19,805 nucleotides of DNA, taken from assembly GCA_910592205.1 (NCBI GenBank), contig CAJVPJ010000654.1, forward strand, positions 1-19,805. The letters run 5' to 3'. Within the stretch, counting starts at the first letter, position 1, and the number at the start of each line of letters is the position of its first letter. The notes under the pieces are model-generated. The model searched no databases. It was not told where the DNA came from and worked only from the letters and a program-made list of their open reading frames with translations. This document shows positions 10,009-18,852 of this stretch, in pieces. This stretch comes from Paraglomus occultum (lineage: Eukaryota; Glomeromycota; Glomeromycetes; Paraglomerales; Paraglomeraceae). The position numbers were made by a program, and so were the translations under genes.

Positions 10009-11622
10009 ATCATAGAGTCATGGAGCAATACAAAAAACTTATTCGATGCTTATATACAATGGATTGAATACTCTCGATTGAAGAGGTGACGTCATTGCGC
10101 CACGGATGCACATGTGTAGCAGATTGGTCAGAGCCGACAGCGGATGATATATTGATAAAAGTGACACTCAAAAAGATAGAAAGCGATCTATTATTTGATT
10201 TTCATCAGGTAAAGTATTTCGCGTGTAAACAATGCAATACGTGCGTATCGTGCGTTAAATTGATCAATGGCATTCTGTTTACTCAAAATAGTTAATTACG
10301 AAATACCCGACGATATTAACGCCGGATAATATTTGGATAATTGGGATTACTCGGGAACCATTTACTCGGGAATATCATTTGGTTTCCTACCATAACATAC
10401 ATGCACTATTGGATAGATTTATACGACTTAACTACTATGGCTATGTAAGTTACCTGTCGTATAGTGACTTTTACGAACTTACAGAAATCGGATCTGGTGG
10501 TTATGGAACAGTTTATACTGCCAAATATAAAAACAAATTCAACTCTTGTACTCAAAAAGTTTAAGAGTTTTAATGAAACACCGGAGTTATTTATTTCTGA
10601 GGTGAGCGATGATAATAATTGGTAATATTAATTAAATTGATATTTAAGTTGACGCTGTATTTATTTTATTTAATAGTTCAGAAAACCACGTCAAGTGCGC
10701 GAATCATAAGTTTAATTATTTTCTTAAAATTTATGGAATCACGCAGGAACCAGAGACAAAAGAGTGCCTGATTGTCATGCATTATGCTAACAACGGTAGT
10801 CTTTTGTCTTATTTGGATCAAAATATAAACAATTTGACCTGGAAGGAGAAATTCTATCATTTGTATAGTATTGCATGTGTTCTGTCTATTATTCATAATG
10901 AGGGATTAGTGCATTGTGATCTTCATGGCGGAAACATGGTTATGCATGATGCAGGTCGTGTTGGATCATGCGGTCCATTAATATGCGATCTCGGTCTCTC
11001 AAGATCAGTGGATTCACGTCAACGAGATTCAACCGTTCGAGGCATTTTGCACCAGAGGTCTTTCATACTCGCAAATTTATTCACGAATCAGATGTGTATT
11101 TTTTTGGTATCATTATGTATTTGATGGCAACTGGTGAACCACCTTTTAGACATAGGCAGTTTGATAGAGACTTAGTATGCGATATTATGGGCGGATTACG
11201 ACCATCGATGCCTGATTTCGCACCAGAGGAATACAAGAAACTTGCCGAGCGATGTTGTGATGCTGATTCTGATAAGCGTCCAAGTGTACACCAACTTCAA
11301 CTTGCTATTCACGGCCTTCTTAATGAGATGGGAAAAGACAAGTCTGACGCTAACGTGTGGAATACCATTTATCATAATGACGTAAAACCACTATCACGTT
11401 TCGAGAAGGAGAGTAAGTATTCGAGTACACTATTACCTACAGGAGATTTACCTAAGCCGAGAAACAGTGACTATCTTCCACCGCCACCAGATTTGAACCT
11501 GTCAAATTTAAAAGTAGGTTAACATCTTATAATTTGGTATCTCGGTATTTGTGAAGCTATTCAATGGTTAATTACGATGTTTTTAATATTTCATGTAATA
11601 GCTAGTATCGTATATTTTGAAT

Positions 11623-11628
11623 AATAAA
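11623..11628 (+). terminator. AATAAA poly(A) signal after the kinase locus
   Basis: Canonical AATAAA about 100 bp after the last stop codon of the kinase locus, the expected place for 3' end formation. AT-rich sequence makes chance copies common. Confidence 0.35.
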
Positions 11629-11894
11629 AGCAAACCAACCCTCGATTACGTATATGAAAATGAACTTTGAGGTGTTGGGTTTATAGTAATAATAGCAATT
11701 AGAATTAGTATAACTATTGTTACAATTAAAGCCAGTGTATTCTTTCAAACGAGTTATTATTGTGTTCTATAAGAGTCGCTTGATCAAAGTTTTTAAAAGT
11801 ATTGACCATCTAATTCGATAATAATTGTTTTTATAACCATTTCAGTTAACGGTAAATGTAGATCTAATCATACGATTAATTTATTATTATCAGT

Positions 11895-12071
11895 TTACGG
11901 TTAGTATTAGTCGTTTTATGCACGGTAATTTTAGACTGTCAGTCGTACAATGATTTGCGTATTTTTGATTTTCCCATCGGTTCAGATGATCTGTGTTGAA
12001 GAACGATGATCTGATAGAATCCATCGTGGCACTGATTTGCATTCATTAAATTAAATTACGGTTAGTATTAG
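11895..12071. repeat. 16-bp direct repeat pair, 161 bp apart
   Basis: TTACGGTTAGTATTAG occurs exactly at 11895-11910 and 12056-12071. An identical 16-mer this close is unlikely by chance even in AT-rich DNA. It could be the remains of a duplication or of a repeat element. Confidence 0.6.
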
Positions 12072-12113
12072 GCTTAAACGTGTTGACTGATCGTACTTGA
12101 ATTAATTGTTGTA

Positions 12114-12176
12114 TGTCAATTTGGAATCTGTGTCAATTTTAAATTGACATATGTCAGTTGAAATTTATGTCAATTT
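12114..12176. repeat. Cluster of TGTCAATTT copies, one pair forming a near-perfect palindrome
   Basis: TGTCAATTT lies at 12114-12122, 12131-12139 and 12168-12176, and its reverse complement AAATTGACA at 12141-12149. The second and the inverted copy form 9-bp arms around one central base. The third is followed by AATTGATATA, a shorter arm. Possible cruciform, protein-binding array or element remnant. Confidence 0.6.
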
Positions 12177-13633
12177 ACAATTGATATATGCATCTAAGAA
12201 ACAACGAATTTGTAGTTGTTATTGTTTATGTCGATTAGTCTGTGTCAACTGATTAGAGAAGGAAATGCTGAAGAAATGGACAGTAGCATAGAGAGATTTT
12301 TATTGCAACTGCCAACAATGCATTAAAAACATAAAATGTTTTTGCCACAACAAAAAACACAAGCGAGCGTGCTAACAATCTTGAATGAAAGAAAAAACAA
12401 CACATTCTTCTAAATGCACATGGTTCCAACGGCATTTAGAGGGTTTATCTGTATTTACGTTCAAAATTTTTAATTAATTATAGCCAGTAACTTAAAAGCT
12501 CTGAATTCTTTACTATAAAAAAAACATCCACAACGTATTGAACGGGAGGGTTAAAATTGACGAATACATCTAATAATAATTTGCTTGTAAGTTTGAAAAG
12601 TGTCTATAGTCAGAATGCGATAGTAACGTTTTCTGAGACAATGAACTTACTAATTAATTGATTAAACGTAAATCGTAAAATACAATGTGCGCGAGTAATG
12701 TCCGGCTCTAAGTCAAGAAATAATGTTAGTTAAAATTTTTTTTGTTGAAAATTTAAGGCTTTTTGTTATTACGAATGCATAAAAAAATTATACAAGTTTT
12801 ATTGTGAAAGAATTTTACTAATGTGCTAAATATCATACACATTTTTACTACTGCAAAAAAAACTCAAGTATTTAATATTCCACTCGTTCATAGTATGCTA
12901 TAAACTCACTATCAGCAAGCAAGTAATCTATCCGTGCTCTTAGTCATAGCTTATTCTTTGTCGACTCATTAGTGACGAATATACTTTGTTTATATAACGT
13001 ATTTTTATCTCTGCGTCGACCGACGAAACACGCAGCAAGCGAGATAAAGAGTAGTAAAAGCTTTTGTGTCGCATGCAGTTAAATAGAAACGTAAGCAAAT
13101 TTCCTCATAGTCGGTATATACTTTGTTAGCAGAAATATTTTTCGAACGTTTACCTTTACTTTATTTCTAATGGATCGTTGTGATGTAAACCTTTAGACAT
13201 GTAACTTTTAACTAAATGGGATCTACTGAATAGTGTCTGAAGAAAGAATATTTTCCAAGCCATTTTAGTTAAAAATTTTTATCCTTACGTCCCAAGAATC
13301 ATTGTTGTAATTATTACTTTGACAATCAATGGTTTATCTGATTTGCTCGGTTTTCTTTCCCCTCCAATTTCATTACCATTTTCCCCCGTCGCTTTTCCAT
13401 TACTATAATAAACAAACGTATCGTTACTTTTAAGCCTTAACTAAACGGGCAGTTATCCCTTCTCGCAAGCAATAGCTCAATCGCCACACGAGGTCTATGT
13501 GAAACACATCCTGAGACTTCAAATTTCAATATTCTGCCATTGTTGTTCTAAATTTATGTTCATTTTTATTTGCTTTAGGAATTTCTTTCCCAATGCAGTC
13601 GAAATTTTATTTCCGATTACAATGTGACAGCAC

Positions 13634-13668
13634 GGTTACATAATTAATATTAATATTAATATTAACAT
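13634..13668. repeat. TTAATA hexamer repeat preceded by GGTTACATAATTAAT
   Basis: GGTTACATAATTAAT at 13634-13648 runs into several TTAATA repeats. A similar block GTGGTTAATTAATATTAA starts at 14046, and the same 15-mer recurs at 19597-19611. This may be a simple microsatellite attached to a dispersed repeat end. Confidence 0.45.
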
Positions 13669-14244
13669 GTAATCATTAAGAGAAGCGGGGAAATACAGAA
13701 AATGGCATTTCTTGAGCTCGGAAATAAAGTAGTTATTCCAAGCTAACAATTTAATATACATTCTGTGGTAATACAACGGTCTGGTTATATTTTTCTTGCA
13801 CGGATATTCCGGCCTATTACTATGTTTGATTATAATTAGCAATATAATAGTTACGCAACTAGTTCGGTTCCGATCCAAGTCACGGCTGCCTCTTTAATTA
13901 GTTAATGACGACCTTAATTAGTATAAATTACTTGCGTGAATTTCATGTGCCCATGCGTCTCTCCAGATCGAGATATTCAATAAACACAAATGCGGGATGC
14001 ATACTCTACTACGGTAGTAACTTGTTACACAGCGTTGGCCGCACAGTGGTTAATTAATATTAATATTAAAAATCACATATTAGACGTAAATCAATGCTAA
14101 ATTCTTACGTCATATGCTTTCCAAGAAAGGTAATTGAATGACGTTTTAGCATAGTTTCAATTTAGTTCATCGACTACGTCACACATGATTAAACTTTTTC
14201 TTTTTTACCCATTTCAACTACTTTTAGTACTCAACACATAATCT

Positions 14245-15210
14245 ATGTCACCCTCGCTAATTCATCCAGGCCATGGACTAATATCCTGCTGCATCCCATC
14301 AGCGTCCACCAAACCGGCATTCTGCAATTTTGCGGCATCGTATCCCCTCAAATTTCTTTCTCCCCGCACTCACTCCCCCTCTCTTGCAGCCGTCTATCTG
14401 CTTTCATATGGGGGAGGATTGGTCTCTGGAGACTTTATAACCATTGACGTTGAATGTCATGCGGGGGTAAACCTCATGTTACTGACGCAAGGATCGACCA
14501 AAGTCTTTAAACGACGACCGAGAACCGTGCGCACCGATGCGATGAAAGATGCAAAATCCAAACGGACAGAACAGAGATTGAATGTGCGAGTCTACAGTAA
14601 TGCCTTGATAATGCAACTTCCGGATCCAACAACATGCTTCCGAGGTGCCGATTATAAGCAGAGACAAACATTTCGTTTAGAAGACGATACCGCATCGGCC
14701 ATAATACTAGACTGGTTTACAAGTGGACGCATGTCAAGAGGAGAGCGGTGGGAGTTTATGAGATACGAGAGCGGAGTAGATTTATTTGTCGGCGAGAACA
14801 TGGTGTTTAGGGACGTTGTGTTATTGCAAGATCAACACAAGAACGGGTATGACGACGACGAACTCGACTTGTCAAGTGCAAGGAATTTGGACTTGAAGTC
14901 TACGCTACATCCGTACGAGTGCTTTGCCACATTACTATTATACGGGCCAAAGGTTTTACCGTTGGCCGAAGACATTCTCGGTGAATTTAAAAAGATTACA
15001 ATTCATAAGAGCTCGAAATTGATAGAATTACTATGGTCTGTGAGCGTGATATATAGACGTGAAGCAGTAGATACCGAAAGAAGTATAGGTGGCGTAGTTG
15101 TCAAAATTGCGGGAACGACAACAGAGATGGTTAGGAACTTTTTGAATAATGTATGTTTGCGTGGATTGGCTGATCTTGTTGGTGAGAATTTATTCGTGCG
15201 AGGAATTTGA
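14245..15210 (+). CDS. ureD: Urease accessory protein UreD (UreH family)
   Basis: Single exon, 321 residues. An in-frame TAA sits six bases before the ATG, so this is the most upstream start. Conserved UreD elements appear in order: GGGLVSGD (56-63), TQGSTKVFKR (81-90), LPDP followed by FRGADYKQ (125-139), LDWFTSGR (155-162) and RGERWEF (165-171). UreD is the scaffold that binds apo-urease and, with UreF and UreG, delivers nickel to the active site in the cytosol, so the organism should make an active urease. A short Lys/Arg-rich loop (about 90-110) and an acidic DDDELD loop (about 205) look like lineage-specific insertions. No other urease gene is in the window. AM fungi break down arginine through urease, which would fit the lineage guess. 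Confident call. Confidence 0.93.
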   Translation: MSPSLIHPGHGLISCCIPSASTKPAFCNFAASYPLKFLSPRTHSPSLAAVYLLSYGGGLVSGDFITIDVECHAGVNLMLLTQGSTKVFKRRPRTVRTDAMKDAKSKRTEQRLNVRVYSNALIMQLPDPTTCFRGADYKQRQTFRLEDDTASAIILDWFTSGRMSRGERWEFMRYESGVDLFVGENMVFRDVVLLQDQHKNGYDDDELDLSSARNLDLKSTLHPYECFATLLLYGPKVLPLAEDILGEFKKITIHKSSKLIELLWSVSVIYRREAVDTERSIGGVVVKIAGTTTEMVRNFLNNVCLRGLADLVGENLFVRGI

Positions 15211-15236
15211 TTATTATAATACGTATACTAATTTGT

Positions 15237-15242
15237 AATAAA
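15237..15242 (+). terminator. AATAAA poly(A) signal after UreD
   Basis: AATAAA lies 27 bp after the UreD stop codon and is followed by an AT-rich stretch with ATA repeats, a good position for the UreD mRNA 3' end. Confidence 0.45.
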
Positions 15243-16513
15243 CACCCATAATAATAATAATAATGTATTTTTATGACTAATGTTGTTTGTAAAAGATTGA
15301 TTCTTGTTTCGAGTGAGAAAAAAAGGGGGAGTGAAATGGTTTATTGAACTGATGGGCCACAAATATTATTTGGCAGACGGGTTAAACCAGACTTGATCAG
15401 TCTGATATTAATTAATCCGACTATACTCGAAAGATGTAGATTTCATGCTCGTAATATGTAGCTGTATATTCTATAATCCACCTATTGTTAGTAAACGAAA
15501 GTTCGATTTGCGGATGATCGTTTAAACTCTTGACCAGCTTTGTACACCAATGTCTAAATAAAGCATGTCAATTAATTAATGCTGAGAATGCGCACATACC
15601 ATCATTCGCTACACAAATAGACGCAGCACGCATGAAATAAATTAATATTTCGGTAACATGTTTAATAGGTTATGGATAGTCGAGTAGGTGAGCGATTTTA
15701 AGCTGTTTCAACAATTACTGTATTTAAAACACACTTCCTAATCGAGATTTTAAGATAACTATTTACTGTCACAACGAATAAACGACTCCGATATTCCAGG
15801 GTTTATCAATTATAATTAGTAAGCACAAACTATTTGTGGTTCTTTGTGTGTAAACGCGGAAAGGAATGAATGCCATGTAGCATGTGTTCAAACTTTGGTA
15901 CTGATAAGAAATGCTTGGCAAATGTGCGCATCTGATAAGCAGGACAATGCCGCTGCATTGAGAGAGAATGATTTTTTAGATAATGTTTGACTAAATCTGT
16001 ACTTGAATAAGACCTTCTGATAAAACGATACCCCAAGTTCACACCGCCACTAACAGTCTTTTAGAAAATGTTCTTATCAACCGGTTCACAAATGATATCT
16101 AAATTATGTTAACATTACCACAAGCCAATCAGAATGATATTGATCGGATTTAGAATTATCATGTCATAAAAGGAAAGGGCTAGAATTTTACTATTTTCCG
16201 TAACCCATCGGATAAAACTTGAGACCCCGAATTGATACCCCTTTCCCATATCTAGAAATGATGGTATAATAAATATACAATATAGCAACAAAGAATTAAA
16301 ATTCCATTATTCATAAAAATCTATAAAAAGCCTTTACGAGGAAACCGGTATCGGCATTGCAAGGGCAATCACTCACCAAGGCATCTCCCTCATCTCCCAC
16401 TCTATCGCTCATTATACACACATTGAATATCAATCCCTTACCCAACATTATCCCCATCGCATCGTCTCTAACACTGGATTGTGAGAGCATATTATACCAT
16501 TGTCATCATCAAT

Positions 16514-16540
16514 AGACGTGTTCCAAACATCAACACGTCT
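16514..16540. promoter_or_regulatory. Perfect 9-bp dyad upstream of chitin deacetylase
   Basis: AGACGTGTT (16514-16522) and AACACGTCT (16532-16540) are exact inverted copies separated by 9 bp. The arms contain ACGTG, the core bound by many bZIP and bHLH factors. It sits about 25 bp before a TATA box and 143 bp before the start codon. It could be an operator-like site or an RNA hairpin if transcription starts upstream. Confidence 0.45.
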
Positions 16541-16562
16541 TTTCTCTCTTATCATCACATAC

Positions 16563-16568
16563 TATAAA
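16563..16568 (+). promoter_or_regulatory. TATA box of chitin deacetylase
   Basis: TATAAA, followed by a pyrimidine-rich run, lies 115 bp before the ATG, a typical fungal arrangement. A second candidate, TATAAAAAG at 16322-16330, is farther away. Confidence 0.4.
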
Positions 16569-16682
16569 TTTTTCTCCCTTTTTTTCGCAAATAAACTTTA
16601 TACGGGTTCAGAGGGATTGATATAACCGGCATCATAATATAATTAATAATTGTGTTGCCATTACCTGCTTAATAAATACAAC

Positions 16683-17909
16683 ATGCATCTCAAATCCTTA
16701 TCCGTGTTCTTCACAACAACGTTACTCTTTGCATTTTCAGCGCTTTCTGCGGCAGAGCTAGCTGGCGATTGGCCTCCTCTAGATCAACCTCCTCCATTAA
16801 AACCAGAATGGGCTGCGTTGGTTGATAAAAAAAAATTACCAAAGGCTCCCATACAAAAGGAAGCCGGAGGTGACTGTAGGAAAGCTCAAGAATTTTGTAA
16901 CTGGTCTTGTAATAACTGTGTGAGGAACGAGAGCGATATTACAATCTGTCCGCAAACAGGAGGTAAGAATATAAGATAAATTTAAACGTTAGACGAGAAA
17001 AAAAGTTTTTATATTTTTATTTTTACACGATATTAATCGCATCAAATTATTCAATAATATATAGATTGGGGTATTAGTTTCGATGATGGTCCATCACCAA
17101 ACACACCAGCACTTCTCGATTTTCTTGATAAAACCAACAACAAGGTCACTTTCGCCGTTGTTGGTTCACGTATTGTCGAAAATCCCGAAATTCTCAAGCG
17201 GGCGTTCGAAGCCGGACATCAAATAATCGTGCACACATGGTCACATCCCGCACTTACGACTCAGACCACCGACCAAATTATTGCCGAAATTAAATGGACC
17301 GAAGAGGCAATCAAAGCTGTGACCGGAGTCACTCCCGTGTTTGCGAGACCTCCATTTGGTGATTATGATGACAGAGTAAGAGGCATTTTGACTCAGCTGG
17401 GATACAAAATTATTATATGGGATGTGGACACGTTTGATTGGCTTTCGGACGGTAATCCGAAATACGATCCTTCGCTCATTACTGGAAACGCTACAGCTGG
17501 TACTGAAGACAAGACGACAGGACACATTTCGCTTGAGCACGACTTATTCCCCGTGGCCGCCAAGACAGCTCCTGATGTCATTAATATTGTCAAAAACGCC
17601 GGTTTCAATATAAAGTCTGTGGCAGAATGTGTCGGAGCGAAGCCATATAAAGAAAATGTGAGTAATACAACGACTACATCTTACAACAGTACAAGCACTA
17701 GCACGACTACGAGCACGGATGCTGCGAGTCCAACTTCTAGTAACGAGTCCACTACCACTACTACTACACCGACACCCTCCACCAGCAGCAATTCTACAGG
17801 CCCAACTGACAATAATGCCAAAGCAAACGCATCATCGGCCAGTCGTTTGTATTTTGCTTCTTCGTTTGTTGTATCATTGATTGGATTGGCACTTTTCGTT
17901 ATTGAATAA
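16683..17909 (+). CDS. GPI-anchored chitin deacetylase (polysaccharide deacetylase, CE4)
   Basis: Two exons, 16683-16962 and 17065-17909; the intron 16963-17064 is GTAAGA...ATATAG. 374 residues. The start at 16683 places a clean signal peptide (about 1-24) at the N-terminus; an upstream Met at 16650 would add 11 residues before it. A Cys-rich segment (C65, C72, C76, C79, C89), as in Mucor-type enzymes, precedes the NodB domain. CE4 motifs: SFDDGP (98-103), HTWSH (150-154, metal His pair), RPPFGDYDDRVR (188-199), WDVDTFDW (212-219) and SLEHD (249-253). A Ser/Thr-rich linker (about 291-350) and a hydrophobic end (YFASSFVVSLIGLALFVIE) indicate a GPI signal. The enzyme converts cell-wall chitin to chitosan at the cell surface, which changes wall charge and can lower recognition by plant chitinases and receptors. 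TFAVVG replaces the usual TFFVVG. Catalytic set complete; confident call. Confidence 0.94.
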
Positions 17910-18472
17910 CGACAGATAAAGCATTGTAATTATTGAACAGTTGAATCAAATGTGTATTTTTGATCTGTTAGAGTGTCACATATTATAAATATAGAACACT
18001 ATTTTTAATGCTGTTAATATGGCTATATACAATATCTATGCGGTTTAAACAATAATATATTATTAGTCTTTGCGCAGTATGTAATAAAGACTTTAGACCA
18101 AAGACTTGTTGACCATTTACGATTTTTTCGTTTCAAGTGTGGGTGATCGGCATGTTTGACCACTGTTAAAGCGCATTCATACAATTTTGCGATTTCCAAA
18201 ATCGGAAATCTTGTGTGTGCAAAAAAGTCAAAATTTTCAATGTCAACGAAGAATGACAGAACAAAACACTTGTGACATTCTTCTTTAGCTTTGTTTTCGA
18301 AACGTTCACCTGATCAAAAAGTGTTTTCTTTGAGTTTGATAAATTTTCTTTTCTGGACTATAATAATGTCATCCTCAAACTGTGCACACATCAATACGTC
18401 ATTCATGTTCCTACTCGGTAGTACAGCCTAATGTAACTGCACAAATGTGGTTGATAAATAAAGCACTGAATA
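17910..18472. other. 3' flank of chitin deacetylase, no gene
   Basis: AT-rich. Small inverted repeats are present, GATTTCC-N6-GGAAATC near 18190-18209 and GAAGAATG...CATTCTTC around 18248-18285. An open frame from 18382 runs across the left edge of the inverted-repeat element and is not supported as a gene. Confidence 0.5.
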
Positions 18473-18852
18473 CAGTCAACTTTGCTATACCGGCGCAAGG
18501 CAGTTTACGAGAGATATTGAATTGTTACACGGGTAGTGAAATTTTGGAATCACATGATTTTTGTTAATTTGATTTTGAACTGCGAAGCAATTTAATAAAC
18601 TTGTTTCATACGATTTATCTTTGTTTTTATATATCATGTAGCAGTCGCTGTATCAGACCCTCTTATACTGTATGTTGTTATTACGATTTCGCTTCTCTAA
18701 ATGACGGGTTTAGTTCCTGCTTTCACCAACAATGACATCAGTGGCGCTACCGCCACAACTAATAACTGTGACAAAATTCCGTTTTTGCAATTTTGTTAAT
18801 AAAAATTAAGGCAAACCGGATATAAAAAAGCCTTTATAGACAGAGTTGACTG
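18473..18852. mobile_element. Probable 380-bp MITE-like element, pogo/Tigger or Tc1-mariner type ends
   Basis: The left end reads CAGTCAACTTTGCTATA (18473-18489). The right end, reverse-complemented, reads CAGTCAACTCTGTCTATA (from 18852 leftward): about 17 bp matching with one mismatch and one gap. Both ends are flanked by TA (18471-18472 and 18853-18854), the target duplication of the Tc1/mariner/pogo superfamily, and termini beginning CAGT are typical of pogo-like elements. At 380 bp with no coding frame it would be non-autonomous. Confidence 0.55.

Larger units (their letters stand above)
8878..11522 (+). pseudogene. Frameshifted kinase locus: repeated zinc-ribbon/kinase-N-lobe units plus one kinase with both lobes
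   Basis: Related peptide blocks recur but change frame about nine times. Each unit reads: Cys-pair module, W-T-x-N helix, (E/Q)WI linker, kinase strands 1-3, helix C, then strands 4-5. Unit 0 (8878-9405): CNCC, RGNTIIDFL, EGIPYSQIF, FVSE. Unit 1 (9429-9735): CTAC...CIC, WTSNN, LEWI, EDTGYGIY, YYAE. Unit 2 (9898-10240): CLAC...CYEC, WTTGN, IQWIEYSRL, VTLKKI, FHQ. Unit 3 has a full kinase: EIGSGGYGTVY (from about 10486), LVLKKF, FISE, intron 10602-10676, then GSLLSYL, HCDLHGGN (HRD site), ICDLGLS (DLG), FAPEVF, DVYFFGIIMYL and KRPSVHQL, with a Pro-rich tail to the stop at 11520-11522. The layout resembles the expanded tyrosine-kinase-like kinases of arbuscular mycorrhizal fungi. As sequenced it cannot make one protein. 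Extra introns could account for a few frame changes, but junction phases mostly do not fit. Confidence 0.75.
11523..14244. other. Intergenic region of 2.7 kb, AT-rich with small repeats
   Basis: No gene found on either strand; open frames are short and of low complexity. It holds a 16-bp direct repeat, a cluster of TGTCAATTT palindromes and TTAATA repeats, listed separately. The last few hundred bases should contain the UreD promoter, but no convincing TATA box lies within 150 bp of that start codon. Confidence 0.6.
15211..16682. other. Intergenic region upstream of chitin deacetylase
   Basis: No gene supported. The first part carries the UreD 3' end. The middle is AT-rich, with a small inverted repeat CAGACT-N5-AGTCTG near 15388-15404. 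The last 350 bp are pyrimidine-rich with TATA-like sites and a perfect dyad, and look like the promoter of the chitin deacetylase. Confidence 0.55.

Noticed and set aside
13636-13878. Minus-strand frame of 80 codons
   Set aside because: Overlaps the TTAATA repeat (giving ILILILIM) and shows no family features.
14031-14060. tRNA or SINE A-box-like sequence (TGGCCGCACAGTGG)
   Set aside because: No B-box (GGTTCGANTCC) follows at a suitable distance and no cloverleaf can be drawn.
14479-14695. Two minus-strand frames of 62 codons
   Set aside because: Shadows of the well-conserved UreD coding sequence.
15830-16042. Minus-strand frame of 70 codons
   Set aside because: No conserved motif, no upstream or downstream support.
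18382-18567. Plus-strand frame of 61 codons
   Set aside because: Crosses the left end of the inverted-repeat element and has no coding signature.
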